Shown piece by piece: positions 43,054 to 51,185 of a DNA stretch of 64,000 bases. Position 1 is the first letter of the stretch, and every line of letters begins with the position of its first letter. The translations under genes were made by a program, and so were the position numbers. This DNA comes from an uncultured Lachnospiraceae bacterium (lineage in GTDB: Bacteria > Bacillota > Clostridia > Lachnospirales > Lachnospiraceae). The notes beneath the pieces are model-generated. The model did no database searches. It had not been told where the DNA came from and saw only the letters and a program-made list of their open reading frames with translations. The stretch lies in NCBI GenBank assembly GCA_900315055.1, contig OMXP01000021.1, forward strand, positions 1-64,000. The letters run 5' to 3'.

Positions 43054-44487
43054 ATGGCGGGAAAGAAAAAGATGACGGCGTTCTTCTGCTCGGAGTGCGG
43101 GTATGAGTCGTCCAAGTGGACGGGGCAGTGCCCCTCGTGCCATGCCTGGAACACCATGGTAGAGGCACCGGTCGAGCAGAAGGTCACGGCATCGGGCATG
43201 GCAAGGGGAAAGAGCGGGATCGGCCTTTCCGGGAACCGGGCAAAGCCGGTGACCTTAAAGGAAGTGGAGAACACGGAGTCGGTGCGCTGGAAGACCGGCT
43301 ACGGGGAGCTTGACCGGGTGCTTGGCGGCGGCATCGTTCCGGGAGCGATGATCCTGGTCGGCGGCGATCCCGGCATCGGAAAATCGACGCTCCTTCTGCA
43401 GACCGTGGCAAACCTTGCAAGGGATCAGCACAGCGTGATCTACATCTCCGGCGAGGAGAGCCTGCAGCAGATCCGGATCCGGGCGGACAGGATCCTGAAA
43501 AGCGACGATATGGCACACGATAATCTCCGGTTCATGTGCGAGACGGATCTTGATACGATCACGGAAACCCTGCTTTCCGAGAAACCGGATCTGTGTGTCA
43601 TCGACTCGATTCAGACCATGTGCGCTCCCACCGTCGACTCCGCACCGGGATCGGTCGCACAGATCCGCGAGACGACGGGAATCCTGATGCGCCTTGCCAA
43701 GGAGCACGGGATCACGTTTTTCATCGTGGGTCATGTGACAAAGGACGGCACCGTCGCAGGCCCCCGGGTGCTCGAGCACATGGTGGACACGGTGCTCTAC
43801 TTTGAGGGCGACCGCTATGCCTCCTACCGCATCATCCGCTCCGTGAAGAACCGCTTCGGCTCGACGAATGAGATCGGCATCTTCGAGATGCGCTCGGAGG
43901 GACTTGCCGAGGTGGAAAACCCGAGCGAATACATGCTCTCCGGGCGCCCCGAGGGGGCAAGCGGGAGCGTGGTCTCCTGTACGATTGACGGCACGCGTGC
44001 CATGCTGACGGAGGTACAGGCGCTCATCTGCCGCTCGAACTTCGGCTTCCCGAAACGGCAGGCGACCGGCACGGACTACAACCGCGTGAGCCTTCTCATG
44101 GCAGTCCTTGAAAAACGGCTTCGGGTCCCGCTCTCGGAGTATGACGCCTACGTAAACCTTGCGGGCGGCATCAGGCAGACAGAGCCCGCCCTTGATCTTG
44201 GCATTTCGATGGCAATTCTCTCGAGCTTCCAGAACGTTCCCATCGACGAGCACACCGTGGCCTTCGGAGAGGTCGGTCTTTCCGGCGAGGTCCGCATGGT
44301 GACCATGGCGGATATCAGGGTGCAGGAGGCGGCAAAGCTCGGCTTTACGACGGTCGTTCTGCCGTATTCCAATGCGCGGCAGGTCCGAAAGAACACGGAC
44401 ATCAACGTGATCGGTGTGAGGAACCTGCAGGAGGCGGCAGATGCGATGCTCGGCGGACTTCGGCGCAAGGGTGGAACGGTAAATTAA
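43054..44487 (+). CDS. radA: DNA repair protein RadA
   Basis: The 477-residue protein has the N-terminal zinc finger (C12, C15, C26, C29 in FFCSECGYESSKWTGQCPSC), a RecA-like ATPase core with Walker A GDPGIGKST (about 106-114), the RadA-specific KNRFG motif (about 265-269) and a Lon-protease-like C-terminal domain (about 315-470) without protease function. RadA promotes branch migration in recombination. GAGGAGAG precedes the ATG. Placement after clpC is common in Bacillota. Confidence 0.95.
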   Translation: MAGKKKMTAFFCSECGYESSKWTGQCPSCHAWNTMVEAPVEQKVTASGMARGKSGIGLSGNRAKPVTLKEVENTESVRWKTGYGELDRVLGGGIVPGAMILVGGDPGIGKSTLLLQTVANLARDQHSVIYISGEESLQQIRIRADRILKSDDMAHDNLRFMCETDLDTITETLLSEKPDLCVIDSIQTMCAPTVDSAPGSVAQIRETTGILMRLAKEHGITFFIVGHVTKDGTVAGPRVLEHMVDTVLYFEGDRYASYRIIRSVKNRFGSTNEIGIFEMRSEGLAEVENPSEYMLSGRPEGASGSVVSCTIDGTRAMLTEVQALICRSNFGFPKRQATGTDYNRVSLLMAVLEKRLRVPLSEYDAYVNLAGGIRQTEPALDLGISMAILSSFQNVPIDEHTVAFGEVGLSGEVRMVTMADIRVQEAAKLGFTTVVLPYSNARQVRKNTDINVIGVRNLQEAADAMLGGLRRKGGTVN

Positions 44488-44535
44488 AAGCAAAATAAAA
44501 AAACTCCGAAATATCACGAAACTCTGCAATATTGA

Positions 44536-44565
44536 TTGACAAATAGAGCCGACTTCCGGTAGAGT
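44536..44565 (+). promoter_or_regulatory. Promoter of the PTS-linked LuxR gene
   Basis: TTGACA (44536-44541) and TAGAGT (44560-44565) are spaced by 18 bases, giving a leader of about 150 bases before the start codon at 44720. Confidence 0.6.
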
Positions 44566-44583
44566 AACAGTACATTAAGTTGA

Positions 44584-44698
44584 GTCCTGTAAAGCATAAA
44601 GAAAATCGGCAAATACCAATGGGGGTGGCCAATATGCATGTATCTCGGGATACAGCATGTCGGGCGCCTCTTTTTATTTACAGGACCGGAACTGTAAA
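44584..44698 (+). promoter_or_regulatory. Switch-like structured leader of the LuxR gene
   Basis: GTCCTGTAAA (44584-44593) is exactly complementary to TTTACAGGAC (44677-44686). The 7 bases TTTACAG (44677-44683) are also complementary to CTGTAAA at 44692-44698, so a long-range 10-bp stem and a local 7-bp hairpin exclude each other. Inside the long stem is a hairpin around 44634-44658 (ATGC, bulged A, TGTATC, TCGG loop, GATACA, GCAT) and a run of five T at 44671-44675. I do not recognise a known riboswitch. Confidence 0.45.
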
Positions 44699-44719
44699 CA
44701 TCTGGGAAGGAGGAGAGTT

Positions 44720-45505
44720 ATGGACATGAACAAAGCACAAATTGGCAAGTGCATGGAGAAACTAAAGGTCAGTCGGCAGAATGCGCAAAAGTCCCATGAC
44801 ATGGACCAGTTTGTAGATAACATTGTGGCAGCAGTGAATGGAGTCATCTGCTTTGACGCAGCCGATGTCATTCTTGGCATCGGTACAGACAGCAAAGTTA
44901 CTGCCGGAAGGTTTTACAACTGCGATGGGTTAGAGTCGGTCTATCCATATCTGACGTACGGATCGGTCTTTTTGACTGCCAGGAATACGTTTGTCTTTCG
45001 AATCCGGGATCTGGGATGCTCAGATCTCTCCCTTGAAGACGGCAGGGACATCCTCAGGAAGCAAGGGTTCCGGGATGCCCTGCGTGGATTCTTTTTTCTG
45101 AACGGCACTCATATCGGGACGATTGATCTGTACCGGTACGCAGAGAACGCCTTTACGCAGAGCGATGTCAGGAAACTTCGGGAATTGAAGCAGGAGCTGG
45201 TCCGATGCTTCTGTTTCCTGTATGATCACCGCCATGAGCTTGGAAGCAATGCTGCCCGGGCACGACAGATGCAGAAGGCCTATCATCTGACGAACCGCTT
45301 GACGGAGGTGCTGATAGGTCTGTTGCACAACTGGGAAAAGTCCTACATAGGCCACCTGCTCGGGATCGGAGAGAGCACAGTGGAAAAGTACATCAGCGAT
45401 CTGTACAAGACGATCGGGGTAAAAAGCCGGTCAGAGCTTCTCATAAAAGCAGGAAATCCGGAGAGCTGGCCGAAGATCCCGGGGGACGAAGATCCTGAAA
45501 AATAG
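44720..45505 (+). CDS. LuxR-type HTH regulator next to a PTS gene
   Basis: The 261-residue protein has an N-terminal ligand-domain-like region (about 15-180) and a C-terminal LuxR HTH (LTNRLTEVLIGLLHNWEKS, then LGIGESTVEKYISDLYKTI). It has the architecture of the protein at 8564 but only limited identity. AAGGAGGAG precedes the ATG. The gene and its flanks look less GC-rich than neighbours, which may mean acquisition. It stands 156 bp before the PTS gene, the likely target, and its leader can form alternative structures. Confidence 0.75.
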   Translation: MDMNKAQIGKCMEKLKVSRQNAQKSHDMDQFVDNIVAAVNGVICFDAADVILGIGTDSKVTAGRFYNCDGLESVYPYLTYGSVFLTARNTFVFRIRDLGCSDLSLEDGRDILRKQGFRDALRGFFFLNGTHIGTIDLYRYAENAFTQSDVRKLRELKQELVRCFCFLYDHRHELGSNAARARQMQKAYHLTNRLTEVLIGLLHNWEKSYIGHLLGIGESTVEKYISDLYKTIGVKSRSELLIKAGNPESWPKIPGDEDPEK

Positions 45506-45588
45506 ATAGAAAAACAGACAATAGCTGTTGCAGAAGCCAAAAAATCTGCCCATGATTTTTGGAGGAAAGAAAAAAATTGCGGTCAATG

Positions 45589-45617
45589 TGTACAACCAAA
45601 TCCTCATACGTTATACT
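45589..45617 (+). promoter_or_regulatory. Candidate PTS gene promoter
   Basis: TGTACA (45589-45594) and TATACT (45612-45617) are 17 bases apart, about 45 bases before the PTS start. The -35 box is poor, consistent with activation by the upstream LuxR protein. No BglG/LicT-type antiterminator hairpin is seen. Confidence 0.5.
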
Positions 45618-45661
45618 TTCTTGTGGAAAATTCATATTTGTTCTATGAGGAGGGTTTGTCC

Positions 45662-47863
45662 ATGAAAGACAAGATCTTCGCGGTACTGCAGAGGATCGGC
45701 CGAAGTTTCATGCTGCCGATCGCCATCCTGCCCGTCGCAGGCATACTCCTGGGACTGGGCAGCGTTTTCACCAATGAGACCACGCTGGAAACCTACCATC
45801 TGGTCTCCATCTTCGGTGAAGGCACCATCATGTGGGGCGTCAACACCATCTTCAAGTCGGTGGGCAACGCCATCTTCAACAACCTGGCCGTGCTGTTCGC
45901 CATCGGTGTTGCCATCGGCATGGCGAAGAAGGAGAAGGAAGTCGCAGCACTTGCTGCCTTCATCGCCTACGTCGTCATGAACACCTCCATCAACGGCATG
46001 CTGCTCATCACGGGGCAGATCGATTCCACCGGTGCGATGACCGAGAATGCCACCATCCTCTCAAGTGCTCTGACACAGAGCCTTGGCATCACCACGATGC
46101 AGATGGGTGTCTTCGGCGGTATTATCGTCGGTCTTGGCGTGGCGGCCCTCCACAACCGCTTCTACAAGATCCAGCTACCGAATGCGATCTCGTTCTTCGG
46201 CGGCTCCCGCTTTGTGCCGATCATCTCCACCATTGTCTACACCTTTGTCGGCATCCTGCTGTACTTTGTCTGGCCGCCGATCTCCGTCGGGATCAATGCC
46301 CTCGGCGGCGCCGTACAGGCTTCCGGATACCTCGGAACCTTCCTCTTCGGCGTCATCAAGCGTGCCCTGATTCCGTTCGGCCTGCACCACGTGTTCTACA
46401 TGCCCTTCTGGCAGACCGCTGTCGGCGGCACCGAGGTCATCGACGGTGTCACCTACTACGGCGGACAGAACATCTTCTTTGCGGAGCTGGCGCACTCCTC
46501 GGAGATCACGCACTTCTCCGCAAACGCCTGCCGGTACTTCTCCGGTGAGTTCATCTTCATGATCTTCGGTCTGCCGGGCGCAGCTCTTGCCATGTATCAG
46601 ACCGCAAAACCGAATAAGAAGAAGCAGGCAGGAGGCCTTCTCCTCTCTGCAGCGCTTGCATCCATGCTGACCGGTATCACGGAGCCCATCGAGTTCTCGT
46701 TCCTGTTCGCAGCACCCGAGCTCTTCCTGGTACAGGTTCTGCTGGCAGGTTCCTGCTACATGGTCGCCCACATCCTGAACATCGCAGTCGGCGTCACGTT
46801 CTCCGGAGGACTGCTGGATCTTCTGTTCTTCGGTATCCTGCAGGGAAATGCGAAGACGAGCTGGCTTCTGATTCTGCCCTGCGGCGTCGTGTATTTCTTC
46901 CTGTACTACTTTATCTTCAAGTACCTCATCAAGAAGCACAACTTCAAGACGCCGGGACGTGAGGATGACGACGAGGATACCCACATGCACTCCAAGGCCG
47001 AGTACCTGGCTTCCAAGGGAAAGGGTGACAGCAAGACCGGAGCTGCAGCAGCATCTGGCGGTATCTCCGAGACGATTGCAAATGCTCTCGGCGGAAAGGC
47101 AAACCTCTCCGATGTCGATGCCTGCGCAACAAGACTTCGTGTGACCGTCAAGAAGCCGGAACTGGTCAATGATGCCCTCTTAAAGAGCACCGGAGCTGCC
47201 GGCATCGTCCACAAGGGACAGGGCATTCAGGTCATCTACGGACCGAATGTTGCGGTGATCAAGTCGAATCTTGAGGACTACCTGGACAACGCACCGGATG
47301 TCGAGGTCAATACCAATGAGGCTGCACCGGAAGCACCTGCAGAGGCACCGAAGGAAGAGGCAAAGCCGGAAAAGAAGAAAAAGCTCGTGAAGGTCGTCAA
47401 GATCTCGAGCCCGATGAACGGAACGGCCATGCCGCTCTCCGAGATGCCTGATGAGGGCTTTGCCCAGGGCATGATGGGTCTTGGCGCCGCGGTTGTCCCC
47501 GCGGACGGCACGGTCTATGCGCCGGAAGACGGCGAGATCTCCCTTGTCTTTGACACGAAGCATGCGATCGGCATCACCACCGATTCCGGTGTGGAACTCC
47601 TGATCCATGTGGGCGTCGATACCGTGGCTTTGAAAGGCCAGGGCTTCACACCTCTTGTGAATACCGGTGATACGGTCAAAAAGGGCCAGCCGATCATGAA
47701 GATTGATCTGGATTTTCTGAAGAGCCATGCGCCGAGTGTTGCGACACCGATCCTCGACACCGAGGCAGATGATGAGAACAAGAAGTACCGTCTTCTCACC
47801 AACGGCCCGGTGAAGGCAGGAGAGGAGCTCTTTGCGATCGACTACTACGAGGACGAAGAGTAG
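45662..47863 (+). CDS. PTS EIICBA transporter, glucose family
   Basis: The 733-residue protein is a fused EIIC (about 1-430), EIIB (about 465-545) and EIIA (about 590-733). EIIC has LQRIGRSFMLPIAILPVAG, GLHHVFYMPFWQT and the sugar-site TGITEPIEFSFLF. EIIB has the phosphocysteine in CATRLRV (C about 489). EIIA has the phosphohistidine in LLIHVGVDTV (H about 650). The domain order and motifs are those of the glucose/GlcNAc/maltose family; the exact sugar is not decided. GAGGAGG precedes the ATG. It is likely regulated by the LuxR protein upstream and ends at a strong terminator. Confidence 0.9.
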   Translation: MKDKIFAVLQRIGRSFMLPIAILPVAGILLGLGSVFTNETTLETYHLVSIFGEGTIMWGVNTIFKSVGNAIFNNLAVLFAIGVAIGMAKKEKEVAALAAFIAYVVMNTSINGMLLITGQIDSTGAMTENATILSSALTQSLGITTMQMGVFGGIIVGLGVAALHNRFYKIQLPNAISFFGGSRFVPIISTIVYTFVGILLYFVWPPISVGINALGGAVQASGYLGTFLFGVIKRALIPFGLHHVFYMPFWQTAVGGTEVIDGVTYYGGQNIFFAELAHSSEITHFSANACRYFSGEFIFMIFGLPGAALAMYQTAKPNKKKQAGGLLLSAALASMLTGITEPIEFSFLFAAPELFLVQVLLAGSCYMVAHILNIAVGVTFSGGLLDLLFFGILQGNAKTSWLLILPCGVVYFFLYYFIFKYLIKKHNFKTPGREDDDEDTHMHSKAEYLASKGKGDSKTGAAAASGGISETIANALGGKANLSDVDACATRLRVTVKKPELVNDALLKSTGAAGIVHKGQGIQVIYGPNVAVIKSNLEDYLDNAPDVEVNTNEAAPEAPAEAPKEEAKPEKKKKLVKVVKISSPMNGTAMPLSEMPDEGFAQGMMGLGAAVVPADGTVYAPEDGEISLVFDTKHAIGITTDSGVELLIHVGVDTVALKGQGFTPLVNTGDTVKKGQPIMKIDLDFLKSHAPSVATPILDTEADDENKKYRLLTNGPVKAGEELFAIDYYEDEE

Positions 47864-47886
47864 AACATCTCTCATACAGTCAGAGG

Positions 47887-47923
47887 GACATCCCGGAAGA
47901 GTCATCTTCCGGGGTGTCTTTTT
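47887..47923 (+). terminator. Terminator after the PTS gene
   Basis: GACATCCCGGAAGA (47887-47900) pairs with TCTTCCGGGGTGTC (47905-47918), one G-U, around a 4-base loop, followed by five T. Confidence 0.9.
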
Positions 47924-47987
47924 GAATATACAGAAATCGAGGAGGCAGATTCCTTTGTTTACACACAGCTTTGAAGGAGATTCCTTC

Positions 47988-48016
47988 TTGCCGGCTTTGC
48001 AGTGCTGTGCTATAAT
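47988..48016 (+). promoter_or_regulatory. tRNA-Trp promoter
   Basis: TTGCCG (47988-47993), a 17-base spacer and TATAAT (48011-48016), with the extended TGC-TATAAT context. A second TACAAT occurs at 48042-48047, too close to the tRNA to be its main promoter. Confidence 0.7.
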
Positions 48017-48052
48017 CCATCAAGTGCCGCAGGATATGCGGTACAATGAACT

Positions 48053-48124
48053 AGAGGTGTCGGATAAGGGCTAGTCCTGCGGTCTCCAAAACCGCCAATC
48101 AGCGTTCGAATCGCTGCACCTCTG
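48053..48124 (+). tRNA. trnW: tRNA-Trp (anticodon CCA)
   Basis: A 72-nt cloverleaf folds with acceptor AGAGGTG/CACCTCT, a short 3-bp D stem (GGA/TCC) with a 10-base loop, anticodon stem GCGGT/ACCGC with loop CTCCAAA (anticodon CCA), a 4-base variable loop, T stem CAGCG/CGCTG with loop TTCGAAT, and discriminator G as expected for Trp. The CCA end is not encoded. A terminator follows 3 bp later. Confidence 0.88.
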
Positions 48125-48127
48125 CTG

Positions 48128-48158
48128 GCGGAACTGATTGCGCAGTTCCGCTTTTTTT
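48128..48158 (+). terminator. Terminator between tRNA-Trp and the dehydratase operon
   Basis: GCGGAACTG (48128-48136) pairs perfectly with CAGTTCCGC (48143-48151) and is followed by seven T (48152-48158). The next start codon is only 20 bases later, leaving little space for a separate promoter. Confidence 0.88.
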
Positions 48159-48177
48159 GTATCCGAAAGGACATCAC

Positions 48178-49452
48178 ATGGACGTAAGACAATCCTTTGC
48201 CGCGTTTCTTCAGAAAACACTGGAGAAGAACCCGGCCGCTGCGCGGCAGATCCTCGCCGCAGGATACCGGGCCTTTCTCGCTTACGGAAAGGTCCACCCG
48301 GACAAAAGGCTCTCGCCTGCAAAGCGGTATGCTTCCGACGAGGTCATGAAGTGCATCATCAGGGCGCTCACAAAGCCGGAGGAGTGCTGCATGGCAAGCC
48401 TCTTTGTCCCGGGAGAGCTGCTTGCAGCAGCCGGGGTGAACCCCTATTCCGTGGAGGCGCTTTCCTGCTATCTTGCGGGGACGTCCCTCGAGAAGGTCTT
48501 TCTCGATGTCACATCGAGGGAAGGTTTTCCTGACACGATGTGCTCCTTCCACCGGGTATTCCTGGGGGCTTCGGACTCGGAGCTTGTCCGCATGCCGCCG
48601 TTCATGGTCTACACGAATCTTGCCTGCGACGGCAACATGATGACCTTCCCGTACCTCAAGGAGAAGCGGGAGATTCCGGCATTCTACATCGAGGTTCCCT
48701 GGGAGAAGAACGAGGACGCGGTGCAGTACGTCCGGGGGCAGCTGGTAGAACTTAAGGCCTTCCTCTGTGATCTTACAAAGAAGACGATTGAGGACGAGGC
48801 TCTTGCAGATCTTGTCGCGGGATCAAACCGGGCCTCTTTTGACTACATGAGAGCCCTCTCCCTCCAGAAAACGCACACGCTTCCGTCCATGATGACGGCG
48901 GAGATGTACGGAATCTTCATGTCGAGGATCTTCTCCGGAACGAAGACGGCAGAGACGTATGCAAAGATGTACCTGCAGGATATGGAGCAGGCTCCTGCAT
49001 CCGATGCGATCCGCATCAACTGGGTGCACATGTTCCCGTTCATGCAGCCATCCCTTCGGCAGTGGCTGAACTTTTCTCCGGACATCTGCCTTGCAGCCAA
49101 TGACCTCTCGGCGGATGGCTTCCGCATTGTCGATGAAAACGATCCCTTCCGCGGCATGGCGCAGCGCATGGTGTACTCGATCTTCAACGGCTCCGCAACG
49201 GACCGGGCCGACTACAACGTGGCTCTTGCAAAAAAGACCGGTGCGGACGGCGTTGTGATCTTCTCTCACTGGGGGTGCCGCGTGACGATCGGCGCCGCGG
49301 GGATCATACGGGATGCCCTGGAGGATGCAAAGATCCCGGCGATCATTCTCGACGGGGACGGGTGCAACCCCGGTAACACACCGGACGGGCAGATCCTCAC
49401 AAGGACCCAGGCCTTCGTGGAGATGCTGCAGCAAAAGAGGGAACATCAATGA
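48178..49452 (+). CDS. 2-hydroxyacyl-CoA dehydratase subunit-like protein (HgdB/double-cubane type)
   Basis: The 424-residue protein has the landmarks of the HgdB/BcrB iron-sulfur family: FVPGELLAAAGVNPYSVEAL (about 79-98), MCSFHRVFLG (about 121-130), LACDGNMMTF (about 149-158) and the late SHWGCR (about 363-368), giving three cysteine positions for cluster ligation. Family members include radical 2-hydroxyacyl-CoA dehydratases, benzoyl-CoA reductase subunits and double-cubane [8Fe-9S] proteins. No CoA-transferase or acyl-CoA gene is nearby, so an acyl-CoA substrate is not supported by context. The stop overlaps the next start (ATGA). Confidence 0.75.
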   Translation: MDVRQSFAAFLQKTLEKNPAAARQILAAGYRAFLAYGKVHPDKRLSPAKRYASDEVMKCIIRALTKPEECCMASLFVPGELLAAAGVNPYSVEALSCYLAGTSLEKVFLDVTSREGFPDTMCSFHRVFLGASDSELVRMPPFMVYTNLACDGNMMTFPYLKEKREIPAFYIEVPWEKNEDAVQYVRGQLVELKAFLCDLTKKTIEDEALADLVAGSNRASFDYMRALSLQKTHTLPSMMTAEMYGIFMSRIFSGTKTAETYAKMYLQDMEQAPASDAIRINWVHMFPFMQPSLRQWLNFSPDICLAANDLSADGFRIVDENDPFRGMAQRMVYSIFNGSATDRADYNVALAKKTGADGVVIFSHWGCRVTIGAAGIIRDALEDAKIPAIILDGDGCNPGNTPDGQILTRTQAFVEMLQQKREHQ

Positions 49453-51185
49453 TTTCCTATGTGTGCAAATATACGCCGCTTGAACTCTTTGCAGGCTTCG
49501 GGGAGAGCGTGAGCCCCTTGAATCAGCTGCCGAAGACGATCGGCAAGGCGGATAAGATCGCACCCTCGAACCTCTGCGGGTTCTCCAGGTCGCTTATCGA
49601 GCTTGTGGAGGAGCAGGGGGTCAGGAACCTTATCCTCACGAACTGCTGCGACAGCATGCGAAGGGTGTATGACATCCTGAAGGCAAAGGGGAATCTGGAC
49701 TTTCTCTACCTTCTCGATCTTCCAAGGACCGACGAGGAGTGCCAGGTGGACCGCTTTGCGGACCGGCTCCTGGCACTGAAGAAAGCGTATGAGGAGCACA
49801 CGAAGAAGACGTTCGATCGGGCAGCCTTCCTCGCATCCTTTACCAGAAACCAGCTCCCGCAGGAGCCCTATGTCGGGATCCTGGGCGTTCGGGCCTTTCC
49901 GGAACTCGAGGAAGAGATCCGAAGGAGCACCGGGAAGAAGACCGTGAACCTCACGTGCCTCGGGAGCCGGGATCTCTCATCCGATCTTGCCGGCATGGCG
50001 GCTGCTCCGGACGAGAAGACCCTGTTTCGCCTCTACGCGCAGGCCCTTCTCTCGCAGCTTCCCTGCTATCGCATGAACAACCACACGAGGCGCGAGAAGA
50101 TCTTTCTGGACGACAACCTTGTCGGGATCGTCTATCACACGATTCAGTTCTGCGACTACTACGGCTTTGAGTACGCGCAGATCAAGAACAGAGTGCAGGT
50201 GCCGCTCCTCAAGATCGAGACCGATTACACGGGGCAGAGCCTGGGGCAGCTGAGGACCCGGATCGAGGCCTTTGCCGAGACCATCGGGGTGATGGAGAAA
50301 AAGGGCGCGGCCCTTACAGGAGAACAGAGACACATGGCAGAACGGGAAGGCTATTTCGGAGCCGGCATCGACAGCGGCTCCACGAGCACCGATGTGGTGA
50401 TTCTGGATAAGGACAGGCAGATCGTTGCCTCGAGGATCGTCCCCACCGGGGGCGGCGCGAACGTGAGCGCCGAGAAGTGCCTGCAGATGGCACTGGACGA
50501 TGCGGGGATCCCCCGGGAAAAGGTGCTGCAGATCGTGACCACGGGATATGGCAGAGCGTATCTTGGGGAGGGCGACGGGTCGGTGACCGAGATCACCTGC
50601 CACGCCCACGGTGCCCACTTCCTGCACCCGATTGTCCGGACGATCATCGACATCGGAGGACAGGACTCGAAGGCGATAAGGGTCGATGAGAACGGCAACG
50701 TCACGAACTTTCTCATGAACGACAAGTGCGCCGCGGGAACCGGACGCTTCCTCGAGATGATGGCGGGGGCTCTCGGGCTTTCCATCGAGGAGATGGCAAA
50801 GAACGGGCTATCCTGGAACGAGGAGATCACGATCTCCTCCATGTGCACGGTATTTGCGGAGTCCGAGGTGGTGTCCCTTGTTGCACAGAACAGGGCGGTG
50901 CCGGATATCATTCACGGACTGAACCGCTCCATTGCGCAGCGGGTCGGTGCCCTTGCAAACCGCCTGGGGCCGGAGGACGGAAACCGTTCCACCGGCAGTA
51001 CGAGGGACGACGCAACGCTCATGATGACCGGCGGCGTTGCAAGAAACGAGGGCATTGTGCGCGCCCTCGAGGAAAATCTCCATCGGCCGATCTATATCAG
51101 TGAGAAGGCACAGCTGTGCGGCGCCCTGGGCGCGGCGCTCTTTGCCGTCGAGCGGATCGAAAAGGATCTCAAAGAATCGAAATGA
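49449..51185 (+). CDS. Fusion of a dehydratase-type subunit and an ASKHA ATPase activator
   Basis: The 578-residue protein has two parts. Residues 1-295 look like a second, shortened HgdA/BcrC-type subunit: PLELFAGFGE, SNLCGFSRSLIE, LTNCCDSMRR, IQFCDYYGFEY and the end GQLRTRIEAFAE. Residues 300-578 are an activator ATPase of the HgdC/BadF type: GIDSGSTSTDVV, DIGGQDSKAI, NDKCAAGTGRFLE (C about 427) and SMCTVFAESEV (C about 465), the two cysteines that hold the bridging [4Fe-4S] cluster in dimers. In known systems the activator passes one electron to the dehydratase using ATP; here it is joined to the subunit. Confidence 0.75.
   Translation: MISYVCKYTPLELFAGFGESVSPLNQLPKTIGKADKIAPSNLCGFSRSLIELVEEQGVRNLILTNCCDSMRRVYDILKAKGNLDFLYLLDLPRTDEECQVDRFADRLLALKKAYEEHTKKTFDRAAFLASFTRNQLPQEPYVGILGVRAFPELEEEIRRSTGKKTVNLTCLGSRDLSSDLAGMAAAPDEKTLFRLYAQALLSQLPCYRMNNHTRREKIFLDDNLVGIVYHTIQFCDYYGFEYAQIKNRVQVPLLKIETDYTGQSLGQLRTRIEAFAETIGVMEKKGAALTGEQRHMAEREGYFGAGIDSGSTSTDVVILDKDRQIVASRIVPTGGGANVSAEKCLQMALDDAGIPREKVLQIVTTGYGRAYLGEGDGSVTEITCHAHGAHFLHPIVRTIIDIGGQDSKAIRVDENGNVTNFLMNDKCAAGTGRFLEMMAGALGLSIEEMAKNGLSWNEEITISSMCTVFAESEVVSLVAQNRAVPDIIHGLNRSIAQRVGALANRLGPEDGNRSTGSTRDDATLMMTGGVARNEGIVRALEENLHRPIYISEKAQLCGALGAALFAVERIEKDLKESK

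Noticed and set aside
44584..44698. A cyclic di-GMP riboswitch in the LuxR leader
   Set aside because: GGCAAA and a GGGGGTGG segment are present, but the conserved GEMM core elements and their order are not.
44619..44729. A 36-codon leader peptide before the LuxR gene
   Set aside because: No ribosome binding site is visible and the composition is not distinctive; it overlaps the structured leader.
48127..48180. An integration site at the 3' end of tRNA-Trp
   Set aside because: No duplicated tRNA 3' end, integrase or phage gene is found downstream; the neighbouring genes match the rest of the window in style.
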